NCBI GenBank assembly: GCA_963966185.1
Contig: CAWZYM010000138.1
Span: 323,482 to 387,481, forward strand
From: Rhabditoides inermis
Lineage: Eukaryota > Nematoda > Chromadorea > Rhabditida > Rhabditidae
Direction: 5' to 3'
DNA length: 64,000 bases
Shown: in pieces, positions 14,314-28,011 of the stretch
Position numbering within the stretch: the stretch's first letter is position 1
Layout: every line of letters starts with the position of its first letter
Made by a program: the position numbers and the translations under genes
The notes under the pieces: model-generated
Databases searched by the model: none
What the model saw: the letters and a program-made list of their open reading frames with translations, nothing else
Told to the model about the DNA's origin: nothing

Positions 14314-14947
14314 CCAGACCCAACCTGTCAAGGGAGGAGCTGCTATATATGGATATCAAGGCGCCCTTCCACATATCATCTTCACCACTTGAAAGAGCAT
14401 CCAAAATACTAATTTTTAAAAAAGTTCAGTCTGATTAAATCTTGAGTTTTCGTGTTAGTTTCGCATTAAAACAGTCGATTCTAGACCCAACCTGTCAAGG
14501 AAGAAGCTGCTATATATGGAAAGCAATGCGCCCTTCCACATATCATCACTACCACTTGATAGAGCATCCAAAATACTATATTTTAAAATAGTTCATTCTG
14601 ATTTAATCTTGAGTTTTCGTGTTAGTTTCGCAATAAAACAGTCGATTCTAGACCAAACCTGTCAAGGGAGGAGCTGCTATATATGGATATCAAAGCGCCC
14701 TTCCACATATCATCACTACCATTTGATAAAGCATCCAAAATACTATATTTCAAAATAGTTCAGTCTGATTAAATCTTGACTTTTCGTGTTAGTTTCGCAT
14801 TAAAACAGTCGATTCCAGACCCAACCTGTCAAGGGAGGAGCTTCTATATATGGATATCAAAGCGCCCTTCCACATATCATCACTACCATTTGATAAAGCA
14901 TCCAAAATACTATATTTCAAAATAGTTCAGTCTGATTAAATCTTGAC

Positions 14948-15318
14948 TTTTCGTGTTAGTTTCGCATCAAAACAGTCGATTCCAGACCCAACCTGTCAAG
15001 GGAGGAGCTGCTATATATGGATATCAAGGCGCCCTTCCACATATCATCTTCACCACTTGAAAGAGCATCCAAAATACTAATTTTTAAAATAGTTCTGTCT
15101 GATTAAATCTTAAGTTTTCGTGTTAGTTTCGCAATAAAACAGTCGATTCTAGACCCAACCTGTCAAGGGAGGAGCTGCTATATATGGATAGCAATGCGCC
15201 CTTCCACATATTCATCTTTACCACTTGAAAGAGCATCCAAAATACTATATTTAAAAAAAGTTCAGTCTGATTAAATCTTGACTTTTCGTGTTAGTATTGC
15301 ATTAAAACAGTCGATTCC
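14948..15318 (+). repeat. 1838-bp-offset repeat, copy 2
   Basis: Counterpart of 13110-13480, with the same order of rare markers, including the extra base in CATATTCATCTTTACC near 15211. One difference is GTCTAGGGAGG near 13325 against GTCAAGGGAGG here. Confidence 0.75.
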
Positions 15319-16153
15319 AGACCCAACCTGTCAAGGGAGGAGCTGCTATATATGGATATCAAGGCGCCCTTTCACATATCATCACTACCATTTGATAGAG
15401 CATCCAAAATACTATATTTTAAAATAGTTCAGTCTGATTAAATCTTGACTTTTCGTGTTAGTTTCGCATTAAAACAGTCGATTCCAGACCCAACCTGTCA
15501 AGGGAGGAGCTGCTATATATGGATATCAAGGCGCCCTTCCACATATCATCTTTACCACTTGAAAGAGCATCCAAAATACTAGATTTTAAAATAGTTCAGT
15601 CTGATTAAATCTTGAGTTTTCGTGTTAGTTTCGCATTAAAACAGTCGATTCTAGACCCAACCTGTCAAGGGAGGAGCTGCTATATATGGATAGCAATGCG
15701 CCCTTCCACATATCATCTTCACCACTTGAAAGAGCATCCAAAATACTATATTTAAAAAAAGTTCAGTCTGATTAAATCTTGACTTTTCGTGTTAGTATTG
15801 CATTAAAACAGTCAATTCCAGACCCAACCTGTCAAGGGAGGAGCTGCTATATATGGATATCAAGGCGCCCTTCCACATATCATCACTACCATTTGATAGA
15901 GCATCCAAAATACTATATTTTAAAATAGTTCAGTCTGGTTAAATCTTGACTTTTCGTGTTAGTTTCGCATTAAAACAGTCGATTCCAGACCCAACCTGTC
16001 AAGGGAGGATCTGCTTCATATGGACATCAAGGCGCCCTTCCACATATCATCTTTACCACTTGAAAGAGCATCCAAAATACTACATTTTAAAAAAGTTCAG
16101 TCTGATTAAATCTTGACTTTTCGTGTTAGTTTCGCATTAAAACAGTCGATTCT

Positions 16154-17756
16154 AGACCCAACCTGTCAAGGGAGGAGCTGCTATATATGATTAGCAATGC
16201 GCCCTTCCACATATCATCTTTACCACTTGAAAGAGCATCCAAAATACTATATTTTAAAATAGTTCAGTCTGATTAAATCTTGACTTTTCGTGTTAGTTTC
16301 GCATTGAAACAGTCGATTCCAGACCCAACCTGTCAAGGGAGGAGCTGCTTCATATGGATAGCAATGCGCCCTTCCACATATCATCTTTACCACTTGAAAG
16401 AGCATCCAAAATACTATATTTTAAAATAGTTCAGTCTGATTAAATCTTGACTTTTCGTGTTAGTTTCGCATTAAAACAGTCGATTCCAGACCCAACCTGT
16501 CAAGGGAGGAGCTGCTATATATGGATAGCAATGCGCCCTTCCACATATCATCTTTACCACTTGAAAGAGCATCCAAAATACTATATTTTAAAGTAGTTCA
16601 GTCTGATTAAATCTTGACTTTTCGTGTTAGTTTCGCATTAAAACAGTCGATTCTAGACCCAACCTGTCAAGGAAGGAGCTGCTATATATGGATAGCAATG
16701 CGCCCTTCCACATATCATCTTTACCACTTGAAAGAGCATCCAAAATACTATATTTTAGAATAGTTCAGTCTGATTTAATCTTGACTTTTCGTGTTAGTTT
16801 CGCATTAAAACAGTCGATTCCAGACCCAACCTGTCAAGGGAGGAGCTTCTATATATGGATATCAAGGCGCCCTTCCACATATCATCACTACCATTTGATA
16901 GAGCATCCAAAATACTACATTTTAAAATAGTTCAGTCTGATTAAATCTTGACTTTTCGTGTTAGTTTCGCATTAAAACAGTCGATTCCAGACCCAACCTG
17001 TCAAGGGAGGAGCTGCTATATATGGATATCAAGGCGCCTTTCCACATATCATCTTCACCACTTGAAAGAGCATCCAAAATACTAATTTTTAAAAAAGTTC
17101 AGTCTGATTAAATCTTGAGTTTTCGTGTTAGTTTCGCATTAAAACAGTCGATTCTAGACCCAACCTGTCAAGGAAGGAGCTGCTATATATGGAAAGCAAT
17201 GCGCCCTTCCACATATCATCACTACCACTTGATAGAGCATCCAAAATACTATATTTTAAAATAGTTCATTCTGATTTAATCTTGAGTTTTCGTGTTAGTT
17301 TCGCAATAAAACAGTCGATTCTAGACCAAACCTGTCAAGGGAGGAGCTGCTATATATGGATATCAAAGCGCCCTTCCACATATCATCACTACCATTTGAT
17401 AAAGCATCCAAAATACTATCTTTCAAAATAGTTCAGTCTGATTAAATCTTGACTTTTCGTGTTAGTTTCGCATTAAAACAGTCGATTCCAGACCCAACCT
17501 GTCAAGGGAGGAGCTTCTATATATGGATATCAAAGCGCCCTTCCACATATCATCACTACCATTTGATAAAGCATCCAAAATACTATATTTCAAAATAGTT
17601 CAGTCTGATTAAATCTTGACTTTTCGTGTTAGTTTCGCATCAAAACAGTCGATTCCAGACCCAACCTGTCAAGGGAGGAGCTGCTATATATGGATATCAA
17701 GGCGCCCTTCCACATATCATCTTCACCACTTGAAAGAGCATCCAAAATACTAATTT
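16154..17756 (+). repeat. 2673-bp-offset duplication, copy 2
   Basis: Second copy of the block at 13481-15083. It breaks off near 17757, where an A-tract-rich monomer follows (TAATTTTAAAAAAAAGTTC) and the sequence switches to the core cassette pattern beginning with GCATTGAAACAG at about 17805. Confidence 0.8.
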
Positions 17757-18207
17757 TAAAAAAAAGTTCAGTCTGATTAAATCTTGACTTTTCGTGTTAG
17801 TTTCGCATTGAAACAGTCGATTCCAGACCCAACCTGTCAAGGGAGGAGCTGCTTCATATGGATAGCAATGCGCCCTTCCACATATCATCTTTACCACTGG
17901 AAAGAGCATCCAAAATACTATATTTTAAAATAGTTCAGTCTGATTAAATCTTGACTTTTCGTGTTAGTTTCGCATTAAAACAGTCGATTCCAGACCCAAC
18001 CTGTCAAGGAAGGAGCTTCTATATATGGATATCAAGGCGCCCTTCCACATATCATCACTACCATTTGAAAGAGCATCCAAAATACTATATTTTAAAATAG
18101 TTCAGTCTGATTAAATCTTGACTTTTCGTGTTAGTTTCGCATTAAAACAGTCGATTCCAGACCCAACCTGTCAAGGGAGGAGCTGCTATATATGGATATC
18201 AAGGCGC

Positions 18208-19250
18208 CCTTCCACATATCATCTTTACCACTTGAAAGAGCATCCAAAATACTACATTTTAAAATAGTTCAGTCTGATTAAATCTTGACTTTTCGTGTTA
18301 GTTTCGCATTGAAACAGTCGATTCCAGACCCAACCTGTCAAGGGAGGAGCTGCTTCATATGGATAGCAATGCGCCCTTCCACATATCATCTTTACCACTT
18401 GAAAGAGCATCCAAAATACTATATTTTAAAATAGTTCAGTCTGATTAAATCTTGACTTTTCGTGTTAGTTTCGCATTAAAACAGTCGATTCCAGACCCAA
18501 CCTGTCAAGGAAGGAGCTTCTATATATGGATATCAAGGCGCCCTTCCACATATCATCACTACCATTTGATAGAGCATCCAAAATACTAAATTTTAAAATA
18601 GTTCAGTCTGATTAAATCTTGACTTTTCGTGTTAGTTTCGCATTAAAACAGTCGATTCCAGACCCAACCTGTCAAGGGAGGAGCTGCTATATATGGATAT
18701 CAAGGCGCCCTTCCACATATCATCTTTACCACTTGAAAGAGCATCCAAAATACTAATTTTTAAAATAGTTCAGTCTGATTAAATCTTGAGTTTTCGTGTT
18801 AGTTTCGCATTAAAACAGTCGATTGTAGACCCAACCTGTCAAGGGAGGAGCTGCTATATATGGATAGCAATGCGCCCTTCCAAATATCATCTTTACCACT
18901 TGAAAGAGCATCCAAAGTACTATATTTTAAAATAGTTCAGTCTGATTAAATCTTGACTTTTCGTGTTAGTTTCGCATTAAAACAGTCGATTCCAGACCCA
19001 ACCTGTCAAGGGAGGAGCTGCTATATATGGATAGCAATGCGCCCTTCCACATATCATCTTCACCACTTGAAAGAGCATCCAAAATACTGAATTTTAAAGT
19101 AGTTCAGTCTGATTAAATCTTGACTTTTCGTGTTAGTTTCGCATTAAAACAGTCGATTCTCGACCCAACCTGTCAAGGGAGGAGCTGCTATATATGGATA
19201 GCAATGCGCCCTTCCACATATCATCTTTACCACTTGAAAGAGCATCCAAA
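18208..19250 (+). repeat. Core cassette, copy 1 (shortened)
   Basis: The cassette order is: a monomer ending in GCATTGAAACAG, a GCTTCAT/B-type monomer, an A-type after AAGGAAGGAGC, CTAAATTTT, CTAATTTTT with TTGAGTTTT, GATTGTAG, a B-type with CCAAATATC and AAAGTACT, CTGAATTTTAAAGTAG, then GATTCTCGACCC. It matches 21048-22090 at an offset of 2840 bp (17 monomers) with few differences, such as CTACATTTT near 18251. It departs near 19256, where CTATATTTTAAAATAG replaces the expected CTACATTTTAGAATAG. Confidence 0.75.
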
Positions 19251-20475
19251 ATACTATATTTTAAAATAGTTCAGTCTGATTAAATCTTGACTTTTCGTGT
19301 TAGTTTCGCATTAAAACAGTCGATTCCAGACCCAACCTGTCAAGGAAGGAGCTTCTATATATGGATATCAAGGCGCCCTTCCACATATCATCACTACCAT
19401 TTGATAGAGCATCCAAAATACTATATTTTAAAATCGTTCAGTCTGATTAAATCTTGACTTTTCGTGTTACTTTCGCATTAAAACAGTCGATTCCAGACCC
19501 AACCTGTCAAGGGAGGAGCTGCTATATATGGATATCAAGGCGCCCTTCCACATATCATCTTTACCACTTGAAAGAGCATCCAAAATACTAATTTTTAAAA
19601 TAGTTCAGTCTGATTAAATCTTGAGTTTTCGTGTTAGTTTCGCATTAAAACAGTCGATTGTAGACCCAACCTGTCAAGGGAGGAGCTGCTATATATGGAT
19701 AGCAATGCGCCCTTCCAAATATCATCTTTACCACTTGAAAGAGCATCCAAAGTACTATATTTTAAACTAGTTCAGTCTGATTAAATCTTGACTTTTCGTG
19801 TTAGTTTCGCATTAAAACAGTCGATTCCAGACCCAACCTGTCAAGGGAGGAGCTGCTATATATGGATAGCAATGCGCCCTTCCACATATCATCTTCACCA
19901 CTTGAAAGAGCATCCAAAATACTGAATTTTAAAGTAGTTCAGTCTGATTAAATCTTGACTTTTCGTGTTAGTTTCGCATTAAAACAGTCGATTCCAGACC
20001 CAACCTGTCAAGGGAGGAGCTGCTTCATATGGATAGCAATGCGCCCTTCCACATATCATCTTTACCACTTGAAAGAGCATCCAAAATACTATATTTTAAA
20101 ATAGTTCAGTCTGATTAAATCTTGACTTTTCGTGTTAGTTTCGCATTAAAACAGTCGATTCCAGACCCAACCTGTCAAGGAAGGAGCTTCTATATATGGA
20201 TATCAAGGCGCCCTTCCACATATCATCACTACCATTTGATAGAGCATCCAAAATACTATATTTTAAAATCGTTCAGTCTGATTAAATCTTGACTTTTCGT
20301 GTTACTTTCGCATTAAAACAGTCGATTCCAGACCCAACCTGTCAAGGGAGGAGCTGCTATATATGGATATCAAGGCGCCCTTCCACATATCATCTTTACC
20401 ACTTGAAAGAGCATCCAAAATACTATATTTTAAAATAGTTCAGTCTGATTAAATCTTGACTTTTCGTGTTAGTTT

Positions 20476-20490
20476 CGCATTGAAAAAAGT
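20476..20490 (+). repeat. A-tract length variant lineage (first of six)
   Basis: Here GCATTGAAACAGTCG is replaced by GCATTGAAAAAAGTCG, a change of C to A plus an added A. The same variant recurs near 22818, 26496, 28500 and 30004, and with one more A near 40357. It is always followed by a GCTTCATATGGATAGC monomer with CATCCATAATACT, so it tracks copying of one cassette. Confidence 0.8.
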
Positions 20491-21047
20491 CGATTCCAGA
20501 CCCAACCTGTCAAGGGAGGAGCTGCTTCATATGGATAGCAATGCGCCCTTCCACATATCATCTTTACCACTTGAAAGAGCATCCATAATACTATATTTTA
20601 AAATAGTTCAGTCTGATTAAATCTTGACTTTTCGTGTTAGTTTCGCATTAAAACAGTCGATTCCAGACCCAACCTGTCAAGGAAGGAGCTTCTATATATG
20701 GATATCAAGGCGCCCTTCCACATATCATCACTACCATTTGATAGAGCATCCAAAATACTATGTTTTAAAATAGTTCAGTCTGATTAAATCTTGACTTTTC
20801 GTGTTAGTTTCGCATTAAAACAGTCGATTCCAGACCCAACCTGTCAAGGAAGGAGCTTCTATATATGGATATCAAGGCGCCCTTCCACATATCATCACTA
20901 CCATTTGATAGAGCATCCAAAATACTATCTTTTAAAATAGTTCAGTCTGATTAAATCTTGACTTTTCGTGTTAGTTTCGCATTAAAACAGTCGATTCCAG
21001 ACCCAACCTGTCAAGGGAGGAGCTGCTATATATGGATATCAAGGCGC

Positions 21048-22227
21048 CCTTCCACATATCATCTTTACCACTTGAAAGAGCATCCAAAATACTATATTTT
21101 AAAATAGTTCAGTCTGATTAAATCTTGACTTTTCGTGTTAGTTTCGCATTGAAACAGTCGATTCCAGACCCAACCTGTCAAGGGAGGAGCTGCTTCATAT
21201 GGATAGCAATGCGCCCTTCCACATATCATCTTTACCACTTGAAAGAGCATCCAAAATACTATATTTTAAAATAGTTCAGTCTGATTAAATCTTGACTTTT
21301 CGTGTTAGTTTCGCATTAAAACAGTCGATTCCAGACCCAACCTGTCAAGGAAGGAGCTTCTATATATGGATATCAAGGCGCCCTTCCACATATCATCACT
21401 ACCATTTGATAGAGCATCCAAAATACTAAATTTTAAAATAGTTCAGTCTGATTAAATCTTGACTTTTCGTGTTAGTTTCGCATTAAAACAGTCGATTCCA
21501 GACCCAACCTGTCAAGGGAGGAGCTGCTATATATGGATATCAAGGCGCCCTTCCACATATCATCTTTACCACTTGAAAGATCATCCAAAATACTAATTTT
21601 TAAAATAGTTCAGTCTGATTAAATCTTGAGTTTTCGTGTTAGTTTCGCATTAAAACAGTCGATTGTAGACCCAACCTGTCAAGGGAGGAGCTGCTATATA
21701 TGGATAGCAATGCGCCCTTCCAAATATCATCTTTACCACTTGAAAGAGCATCCAAAGTACTATATTTTAAAATAGTTCAGTCTGATTAAATCTTGACTTT
21801 TCGTGTTAGTTTCGCATTAAAACAGTCGATTCCAGACCCAACCTGTCAAGGGAGGAGCTGCTATATATGGATAGCAATGCGCCCTTCCACATATCATCTT
21901 CACCACTTGAAAGAGCATCCAAAATACTGAATTTTAAAGTAGTTCAGTCTGATTAAATCTTGACTTTTCGTGTTAGTTTCGCATTAAAACAGTCGATTCT
22001 CGACCCAACCTGTCAAGGGAGGAGCTGCTATATATGGATAGCAATGCGCCCTTCCACATATCATCTTTACCACTTGAAAGAGCATCCAAAATACTACATT
22101 TTAGAATAGTTCAGTCTGATTTAATCTTGACTTTTCGTGTTAGTTTCGCATTAAAACAGTCGATTCCAGACCCAACCTGTCAAGGGAGGAGCTTCTATAT
22201 ATGGATATCAAGGCGCCCTTCCACATA
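21048..22227 (+). repeat. Core cassette, copy 2
   Basis: Full cassette, ending in the CTACATTTTAGAATAG / GATTTAATC monomer and an A-type. Offset to the next copy is 3842 bp (23 monomers). Private change: AAAGATCATCC near 21578. Confidence 0.8.
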
Positions 22228-24889
22228 TCATCTTTACCACTTGAAAGAGCATCCAAAATACTATATTTTAAAATAGTTCAGTCTGATTAAATCTTGACTT
22301 TTCGTGTTAGTTTCGCATTGAAACAGTCGATTCCAGACCCAACCTGTCAAGGGAGGAGCTGCTTCATATGTTTAGCAATGCGCCCTTCCACATATCATCT
22401 TTACCACTTGAAAGAGCATCCAAAATACTATATTTTAAAATAGTTCAGTCTGATTAAATCTTGACTTTTCGTGTTAGTTTCGCATTAAAACAGTCGATTC
22501 CAGACCCAACCTGTCAAGGAAGGAGCTTCTATATATGGATATCAAGGCGCCCTTCCACATATCATCACTACCATTTGATAGAGCATCCAAAATACTATAT
22601 TTTAAAATCGTTCAGTCTGATTAAATCTTGACTTTTCGTGTTACTTTCGCATTAAAACAGTCGATTCCAGACCCAACCTGTCAAGGGAGGAGCTGCTATA
22701 TATGGATATCAAGGCGCCCTTCCACATATCATCTTTACCACTTGAAAGAGCATCCAAAATACTATATTCTAAATCAGTTCAGTCTGATTAAATCTTGACT
22801 TTTCGTGTTAGTTTCGCATTGAAAAAAGTCGATTCCAGACCCAACCTGTCAAGGGAGGAGCTGCTTCATATGGATAGCAATGCGCCCTTCCACATATCAT
22901 CTTTACCACTTGAAAGAGCATCCATAATACTATATTTTAAAATAGTTCAGTCTGATTAAATCTTGACTTTTCGTGTTAGTTTCGCATTAAAACAGTCGAT
23001 TCCAGACCCAACCTGTCAAGGAAGGAGCTTCTATATATGGATATCAAGGCGCCCTTCCACATATCATCACTACCATTTGATAGAGCATCCAAAATACTAT
23101 ATTTTAAAATAGTTCAGTCTGATTAAATCTTGACTTTTCGTGTTAGTTTCGCATTAAAACAGTCGATTCCAGACCCAACCTGTCAAGGGAGGAGCTGCTA
23201 TATATGGATAGCAATGCGCCCTTCCAAATATCATCTTTACCACTTGAAAGAGCATCCAAAGTACTATATTTTAAAATAGTTCAGTCTGATTAAATCTTGA
23301 CTTTTCGTGTTAGTTTCGCATTAAAACAGTCGATTCCAGACCCAACCTGTCAAGGGAGGAGCTGCTATATATGGATAGCAATGCGCCCTTCCACATATCA
23401 TCTTTACCACTTGAAAGAGCATCCAAAGTACTGAATTTTAAAGTAGTTCAGTCTGATTAAATCTTGACTTTTCGTGTTAGTTTCGCATTAAAACAGTCGA
23501 TTCTAGACCCAACCTGTCAAGGGAGGAGCTGCTATATATGGATAGCAATGCGCCCTTCCACATATCATCTTTACCACTTGAAAGAGCATCCAAAATACTA
23601 TATTTTAGAATAGTTCAGTCTGATTTAATCTTGACTTTTCGTGTTAGTTTCGCATTAAAACAGTCGATTCCAGACCCAACCTGTCAAGGGAGGAGCTGCT
23701 TCATATGGATAGCAATGCGCCCTTCCACATATCATCTTTACCACTGGAAAGAGCATCCAAAATACTATATTTTAAAATAGTTCAGTCTGATTAAATCTTG
23801 ACTTTTCGTGTTAGTTTCGCATTAAAACAGTCGATTCCAGACCCAACCTGTCAAGGAAGGAGCTTCTATATATGGATATCAAGGCGCCCTTCCACATATC
23901 ATCACTACCATTTGATAGAGCATCCAAAATACTATATTTTAAAATAGTTCAGTCTGATTAAATCTTGACTTTTCGTGTTAGTTTCGCATTAAAACAGTCG
24001 ATTCCAGACCCAACCTGTCAAGGGAGGAGCTGCTTCATATGGATAGCAATGCGCCCTTCCACATATCATCTTTACCACTTGAAAGAGCATCCAAAGTACT
24101 ATATTTTAAAATAGTTCAGTCTTATTAAATCTTGACTTTTCGTGTTAGTTTCGCATTAAAACAGTCGATTCCAGACCCAACCTGTCAAGGGAGGAGCTGC
24201 TATATATGGATAGCAATGCGCCCTTCCACATATCATCTTTACCACTTGAAAGAGCATCCAAAATACTGAATTTTAAAGTAGTTCAGTCTGATTAAATCTT
24301 GACTTTTCGTGTTAGTTTCGCATTAAAACAGTCGATTCTAGACCCAACCTGTCAAGGGAGGAGCTGCTATATATGGATAGCAATGCGCCCTTCCACATAT
24401 CATCTTTACCACTTGAAAGAGCATCCAAAAAACTATATTTTAGAATAGTTCAGTCTGATTTAATCTTGACTTTTCGTGTTAGTTTCGCATTAAAACAGTC
24501 GATTCCAGACCCAACCTGTCAAGGGAGGAGCTGCTTCATATGGATAGCAATGCGCCCTTCCACATATCATCTTTACCACTGGAAAGAGCATCCAAAATAC
24601 TATATTTTAAAATAGTTCAGTCTGATTAAATCTTGACTTTTCGTGTTAGTTTCGCATTAAAACAGTCGATTCCAGACCCAACCTGTCAAGGAAGGAGCTT
24701 CTATATATGGATATCAAGGCGCCCTTCCACATATCATCACTACCATTTGATAGAACATCCAAAATACTATATTTTAAAGTAGTTCAGTCTGATTAAATCT
24801 TGACTTTTCGTGTTAGTTTCGCATTAAAACAGTCGATTCTAGACCCAACCTGTCAAGGGAGGAGCTGCTATATATGGATAGCAATGCGC

Positions 24890-26069
24890 CCTTCCACATA
24901 TCATCTTTACCACTTGAAAGAGCATCCAAAATACTATATTTTAAAATAGTTCAGTCTGATTAAATCTTGACTTTTCGTGTTAGTTTCGCATTGAAACAGT
25001 CGATTCCAGACCCAACCTGTCAAGGGAGGAGCTGCTTCATATGGATAGCAATGCGCCCTTCCACATATCATCTTTACCACTTGAAAGAGCATCCAAAATA
25101 CTATATTTTAAAATAGTTCAGTCTGATTAAATCTTGACTTTTCGTGTTAGTTTCGCATTAAAACAGTCGATTCCAGACCCAACCTGTCAAGGAAGGAGCT
25201 TCTATATATGGATATCAAGGCGCCCTTCCACATATCATCACTACCATTTGATAGAGCATCCAAAATACTAAATTTTAAATTAGTTCAGTCTGATTAAATC
25301 TTGACTTTTCGTGTTAGTTTCGCATTAAAACAGTCGATTCCAGACCCAACCTGTCAAGGGAGGATCTGCTATATATGGATATCAAGGCGCCCTTCCACAT
25401 ATCATCTTTACCACTTGAAAGAGCATCCAAAATACTAATTTTTAAAATAGTTCAGTCTGATTAAATCTTGAGTTTTCGTGTTAGTTTCGCATTAAAACAG
25501 TCGATTGTAGACCCAACCTGTCAAGGGAGGAGCTGCTATATATGGATAGCAATGCGCCCTTCCAAATATCATCTTTACCACTTGAAAGAGCATCCAAAGT
25601 ACTATATTTTAAAATAGTTCAGTCTGATTAAATCTTGACTTTTCGTGTTAGTTTCGCATTAAAACAGTCGATTCCAGACCCAACCTGTCAAGGGAGGAGC
25701 TGCTATATATGGATAGCAATGCGCCCTTCCACATATCATCTTCACCACTTGAAAGAGCATCCAAAATACTGAATTTTAAAGTAGTTCAGTCTGATTAAAT
25801 CTTGACTTTTCGTGTTAGTTTCGCATTAAAACAGTCGATTCTCGACCCAACCTGTCAAGGGAGGAGCTGCTATATATGGATAGCAATGCGCCCTTCCACA
25901 TATCATCTTTACCACTTGAAAGAGCATCCAAAATACTACATTTTAGAATAGTTCAGTCTGATTTAATCTTGACTTTTCGTGTTAGTTTCGCATTAAAACA
26001 GTCGATTCCAGACCCAACCTGTCAAGGGAGGAGCTTCTATATATGGATATCAAGGCGCCCTTCCACATA
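24890..26069 (+). repeat. Core cassette, copy 3
   Basis: Same marker order as copy 2. Private changes include CTAAATTTTAAATTAG near 25268 and GGAGGATCTGC near 25362. After it the last A-type monomer has CATCTTCACC, shared with the later copies at 33227, 39404, 44249 and 48089. Confidence 0.8.
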
Positions 26070-28011
26070 TCATCTTCACCACTTGAAAGAGCATCCAAAA
26101 TACTATATTTTAAAATAGTTCAGTCTGATTAAATCTTGACTTTTCGTGTTAGTTTCGCATTAAAACAGTCGATTCCAGACCCAACCTGTCAAGGGAGGAG
26201 CTGCTATATATGGATATCAAGGCGCCCTTCCACATATCATCTTCACCACTTGAAAGAGCATCCAAAATACTATATTTTAAAATAGTTCAGTCTGATTAAA
26301 TCTTGACTTTTCGTGTTAGTTTCGCATTGAAACAGTCGATTCCAGACCCAACCTGTCAAGGGAGGAGCTTCTATATATGGATATCAAGGCGCCCTTCCAC
26401 ATATCATCTTTACCACTTGAAAGAGCATCCAAAATACTATATTTTAAAATAGTTCAGTCTGATTAAATCTTGACTTTTCGTGTTAGTTTCGCATTGAAAA
26501 AAGTCGATTCCAGACCCAACCTGTCAAGGGAGGAGCTGCTTCATATGGATAGCAATGCGCCCTTCCACATATCATCTTTACCACTTGAAAGAGCATCCAT
26601 AATACTATATTTTAAAATAGTTCAGTCTGATTAAATCTTGACTTTTCGTGTTAGTTTCGCATTAAAACAGTCGATTCCAGACCCAACCTGTCAAGGAAGG
26701 AGCTTCTATATATGGATATCAAGGCGCCCTTCCACATATCATCACTACCATTTGATAGAGCATCCAAAATACTATGTTTTAAAATAGTTCAGTCTGATTA
26801 AATCTTGACTTTTCGTGTTAGTTTCGCATTAAAACAGTCGATTCCAGACCCAACCTGTCAAGGAAGGAGCTTCTATATATGGATATCAAGGCGCCCTTCC
26901 ACATATCATCACTACCATTTGATAGAGCATCCAAAATACTATCTTTTAAAATAGTTCAGTCTGATTAAATCTTGACTTTTCGTGTTAGTTTCGCATTAAA
27001 ACAGTCGATTCCAGACCCAACTTGTCAAGGGAGGAGCTGCTATATATGGATATCAAGGCGCCCTTCCACATATCATCTTTACCACTTGAAAGAGCATCCA
27101 AAATACTATATTTTAAAATAGTTCAGTCTGATTAAATCTTGACTTTTCGTGTTAGTTTCGCATTGAAACAGTCGATTCCAGACCCAACCTGTCAAGGGAG
27201 GAGCTGCTTCATATGGATAGCAATGCGCCCTTCCACATATCATCTTTACCACTTGAAAGAGCATCCAAAATATTATATTTTAAAATAGTTCAGTCTGATT
27301 AAATCTTGACTTTTCGTGTTAGTTTCGCATTAAAACAGTCGATTCCAGACCCAACCTGTCAAGGAAGGAGCTTCTATATATGGATATCAAGGCGCCCTTC
27401 CACATATCATCACTACCATTTGATAGAGCATCCAAAATACTAAATTTTAAAATAGTTCAGTCTGATTAAATCTTGACTTTTCGTGTTAGTTTCGCATTAA
27501 AACAGTCGATTGTAGACCCAACCTGTCAAGGGAGGAGCTGCTATATATGGATAGCAATGCGCCCTTCCAAATATCATCTTTACCACTTGAAAGAGCATCC
27601 AAAGTACTATATTTTAAAATAGTTCAGTCTGATTAAATCTTGACTTTTCGTGTTAGTTTCGCATTAAAACAGTCGATTCCAGACCCAACCTGTCAAGGGA
27701 GGAGCTGCTATATATGGATAGCAATGCGCCCTTCCACATATCATCTTTACCACTTGAGAGAGCATCCAAAATACTACATTTTAGAATAGTTCAGTCTGAT
27801 TTAATCTTGACTTTTCGTGTTAGTTTCGCATTAAAACAGTCGATTCCAGACCCAACCTGTCAAGGGAGGAGCTTCTATATATGTTTAGCAATGCGCCCTT
27901 CCACATATCATCTTTACCACTTGAAAGAGCATCCAAAATACTATATTTTAAAATAGTTCAGTCTGATTAAATCTTGACTTTTCGTGTTAGTTTCGCATTG
28001 AAACAGTCGAT

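Larger units (their letters stand above)
14182..14348 (+). repeat. Reference A-type monomer (167 bp)
   Basis: A clean example of the A class. It starts ATGGATATCAAGGCGCCC, so it carries GATATC (EcoRV-type) and GGCGCC (NarI/KasI-type) hexamers. It continues with CATCACTACCATTTGATAG, CTATATTTTAAAATAG, GTCTGATTAAATC, TTGACTTTTCGTGTTAG, GATTCCAGACCC and GGGAGGAGCTGCTATAT. A-type copies are the only class in 1-4162 and after about 54090. Sub-variants include GGACATCAAGG, ATATCAAAGCG and CTATATTTCA at positions 61-70, which are most common in the flanks. The ATG at position 1 opens a frame that stops at codon 30 (TAA, positions 88-90). Confidence 0.95.
13481..15083 (+). repeat. 2673-bp-offset duplication, copy 1
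   Basis: This block matches 16154-17756 monomer by monomer, including the ATGATTAGC start variant, a run of B-type monomers and the flank-like island. Small differences exist, such as CTATATTTCA at 14578-14587 region copies against CTATCTTTCA near 17417, and GGAAGAAGC near 14495 against GGAAGGAGC near 17172. Age is therefore greater than for the perfect duplications in the core. Confidence 0.8.
13481..17756 (+). repeat. Domain with 2673-bp (16-monomer) period
   Basis: Two blocks of about 1603 bp, 13481-15083 and 16154-17756, match at a fixed offset of 2673 bp and are separated by about 1070 bp of other monomers. Shared rare markers include the altered start ATGATTAGC (13514 and 16187) and CGCATCAAAACAG (c at 14968 and 17641). 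Each block contains an island of flank-like monomers with GACCAAACCTG, ATATCAAAGCG and CTATATTTCA around 14650-14960 and 17320-17630. The left edge diverges at 13480/16153 (GATTCCAG against GATTCTAG). Confidence 0.85.

Noticed and set aside
17697..17909. 70-codon open frame on the - strand
   Set aside because: It arises from a longer A tract near 17757 that changes the frame across two monomers. It is a chance frame in satellite sequence.
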